Source of the DNA: Synechococcaceae cyanobacterium RL_1_2
GTDB taxonomy: Bacteria; Cyanobacteriota; Cyanobacteriia; Cyanobacteriales; JAAUPO01
Direction: 5' to 3'
Length of the DNA: 6,041 bases
Assembly: GCA_012033095.1 (NCBI GenBank)
Contig: JAAUPO010000166.1
Coordinates: forward strand, 1-6,041
Shown piece by piece: positions 5,488 to 6,041 of this stretch. The translations under genes were made by a program, and so were the position numbers. Below the pieces are notes generated by a model. It was not told the origin of the DNA and made no database searches. It saw only the letters and a program-made list of their open reading frames with translations. Numbering within the stretch: the first letter of the stretch is position 1; every line of letters starts with the position of its first letter.

Positions 5488-5946
5488 CTATTCAGGATAT
5501 TCCCCACCAATGCCAATGGCTGTGTTATGAATTTCCGCATCCGCAATATCCATATTCCCTAAAATTGCTCCTTCTAAGGACACGTCATACAGTTTAGCAA
5601 ACGTTAAATTAACACTATTTAAACTAGCCTTATTTAACACCGCATTAGTGACCATGGCAGACGAAAGATCAGCGTCATCTAAATTGGCAAACGTTAAATC
5701 AGCCCCCTCTAAATTGCTGTAGCTTAAGTTCGCTCCAGATAAGTCAGCACCCCGTAGATCCGCACCAATTAAATGGGCTCCACGCAAATTCATACTAGAT
5801 AAATCGGCTCCACGCAAATCACAACCACCACATTGTTGGGTCGTCAATAATCGATTTAAGTCCTGTTGGTTTTCCGCTTTAGATGGCGCGCTCATTACTA
5901 AGGGTAATAGGGAGACCAATAATGTAATTAAGGTTAAACGTTTCAT
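5488..5946 (-). CDS. Exported pentapeptide-repeat protein
   Basis: The protein has 152 residues from ATG 5946, chosen over the TTG at 5976 because the signal peptide begins there and AAGGGG precedes it at suitable distance. Residues 1-24 form a signal peptide: MKR, a hydrophobic run LTLITLLVSLLPLV, and a likely cleavage site after PSKA. The mature part starts with a polar segment ending LLTTQQCGGCDL, a cap motif often seen in cyanobacterial pentapeptide proteins, then A(D/N)LxG-type repeats such as LRGADLSGANL and LEGADLTFANL. The repeats grow irregular towards the C-terminus, which ends GIGGEYPE. Such proteins fold as a right-handed quadrilateral beta helix and would lie in the periplasm or thylakoid lumen. 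The CxxC in QCGGCDL could be structural or redox-active. The specific function is unknown. Confidence 0.9.
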   Translation of the reverse strand: MKRLTLITLLVSLLPLVMSAPSKAENQQDLNRLLTTQQCGGCDLRGADLSSMNLRGAHLIGADLRGADLSGANLSYSNLEGADLTFANLDDADLSSAMVTNAVLNKASLNSVNLTFAKLYDVSLEGAILGNMDIADAEIHNTAIGIGGEYPE

Positions 5947-5991
5947 ACTCTTCACCCCTTGGAATTGTGTCTTCAAATTTCCTATACTTCG

Positions 5992-5997
5992 ATCATA
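5992..5997 (-). promoter_or_regulatory. Candidate -10 box of the pentapeptide-repeat gene
   Basis: On the minus strand the hexamer TATGAT matches the TATAAT consensus at five of six positions and lies about 45 bases upstream of the ATG at 5946, leaving room for a leader that includes the AAGGGG ribosome site. No good -35 hexamer is found 16-18 bases further upstream, so this is only a candidate. Confidence 0.3.
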
Positions 5998-6041
5998 AAA
6001 TATTTACATTAGGGAAACGTTAATTAATTACATAAGTTATG

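Noticed and set aside
6021..6031. TAATTAATTAC repeated at 5110-5120
   Set aside because: An 11-base AT-rich self-complementary word is expected by chance in this composition.

Overview
The window looks like chromosomal DNA from a cyanobacterium. It contains four copies of the octamer GCGATCGC (the HIP1 palindrome that is over-represented in many cyanobacteria) at 1451-1458, 2401-2408, 3880-3887 and 4018-4025. It also has C-rich palindromic repeats of a type common in cyanobacterial genomes, a long-form glycogen branching enzyme of cyanobacterial style, and a secreted pentapeptide-repeat protein. Genus cannot be fixed from this sequence; AT-rich intergenic DNA fits a unicellular or colonial low-GC lineage (inference).

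Left part, plus strand (1-2146): a run of closely packed defence and toxin-antitoxin type genes in which several members are decaying. It opens with the 3' end of a large Eco57I-like (type IIG style) restriction-modification gene, broken by two one-base frameshifts and by a 57-bp palindromic repeat that brings an in-frame stop. Its last codons overlap the start of a DUF4258 gene, which overlaps a DUF2283 gene by ATGA; this pair looks like a toxin-antitoxin module. Two further DUF2283 copies follow: one interrupted by a TGA codon, one truncated. A hicA-hicB pair, three bases apart, closes the run.

Middle (2147-4728): a short minus-strand remnant of a HerA/DUF87-type ATPase lies directly downstream of glgB. 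The glgB gene is complete, on the minus strand, and encodes the 1,4-alpha-glucan branching enzyme of glycogen synthesis; all GH13 catalytic residues are present.

Right part (4729-6041): about 760 bp without a convincing gene, filled with mobile or repetitive structure: a 111-bp inverted-repeat element, an imperfect hairpin, a small tandem repeat, a strong intrinsic terminator and a roughly 128-bp MITE-like element. The last gene, minus strand, encodes an exported pentapeptide-repeat protein. The MITE-like element sits between this gene and its probable terminator.

Overall the window is an accessory defence/TA stretch undergoing erosion, abutting a housekeeping glycogen gene. The most interesting items are the DUF4258-DUF2283 array, the layered damage in the restriction gene, and the HerA-like fossil.
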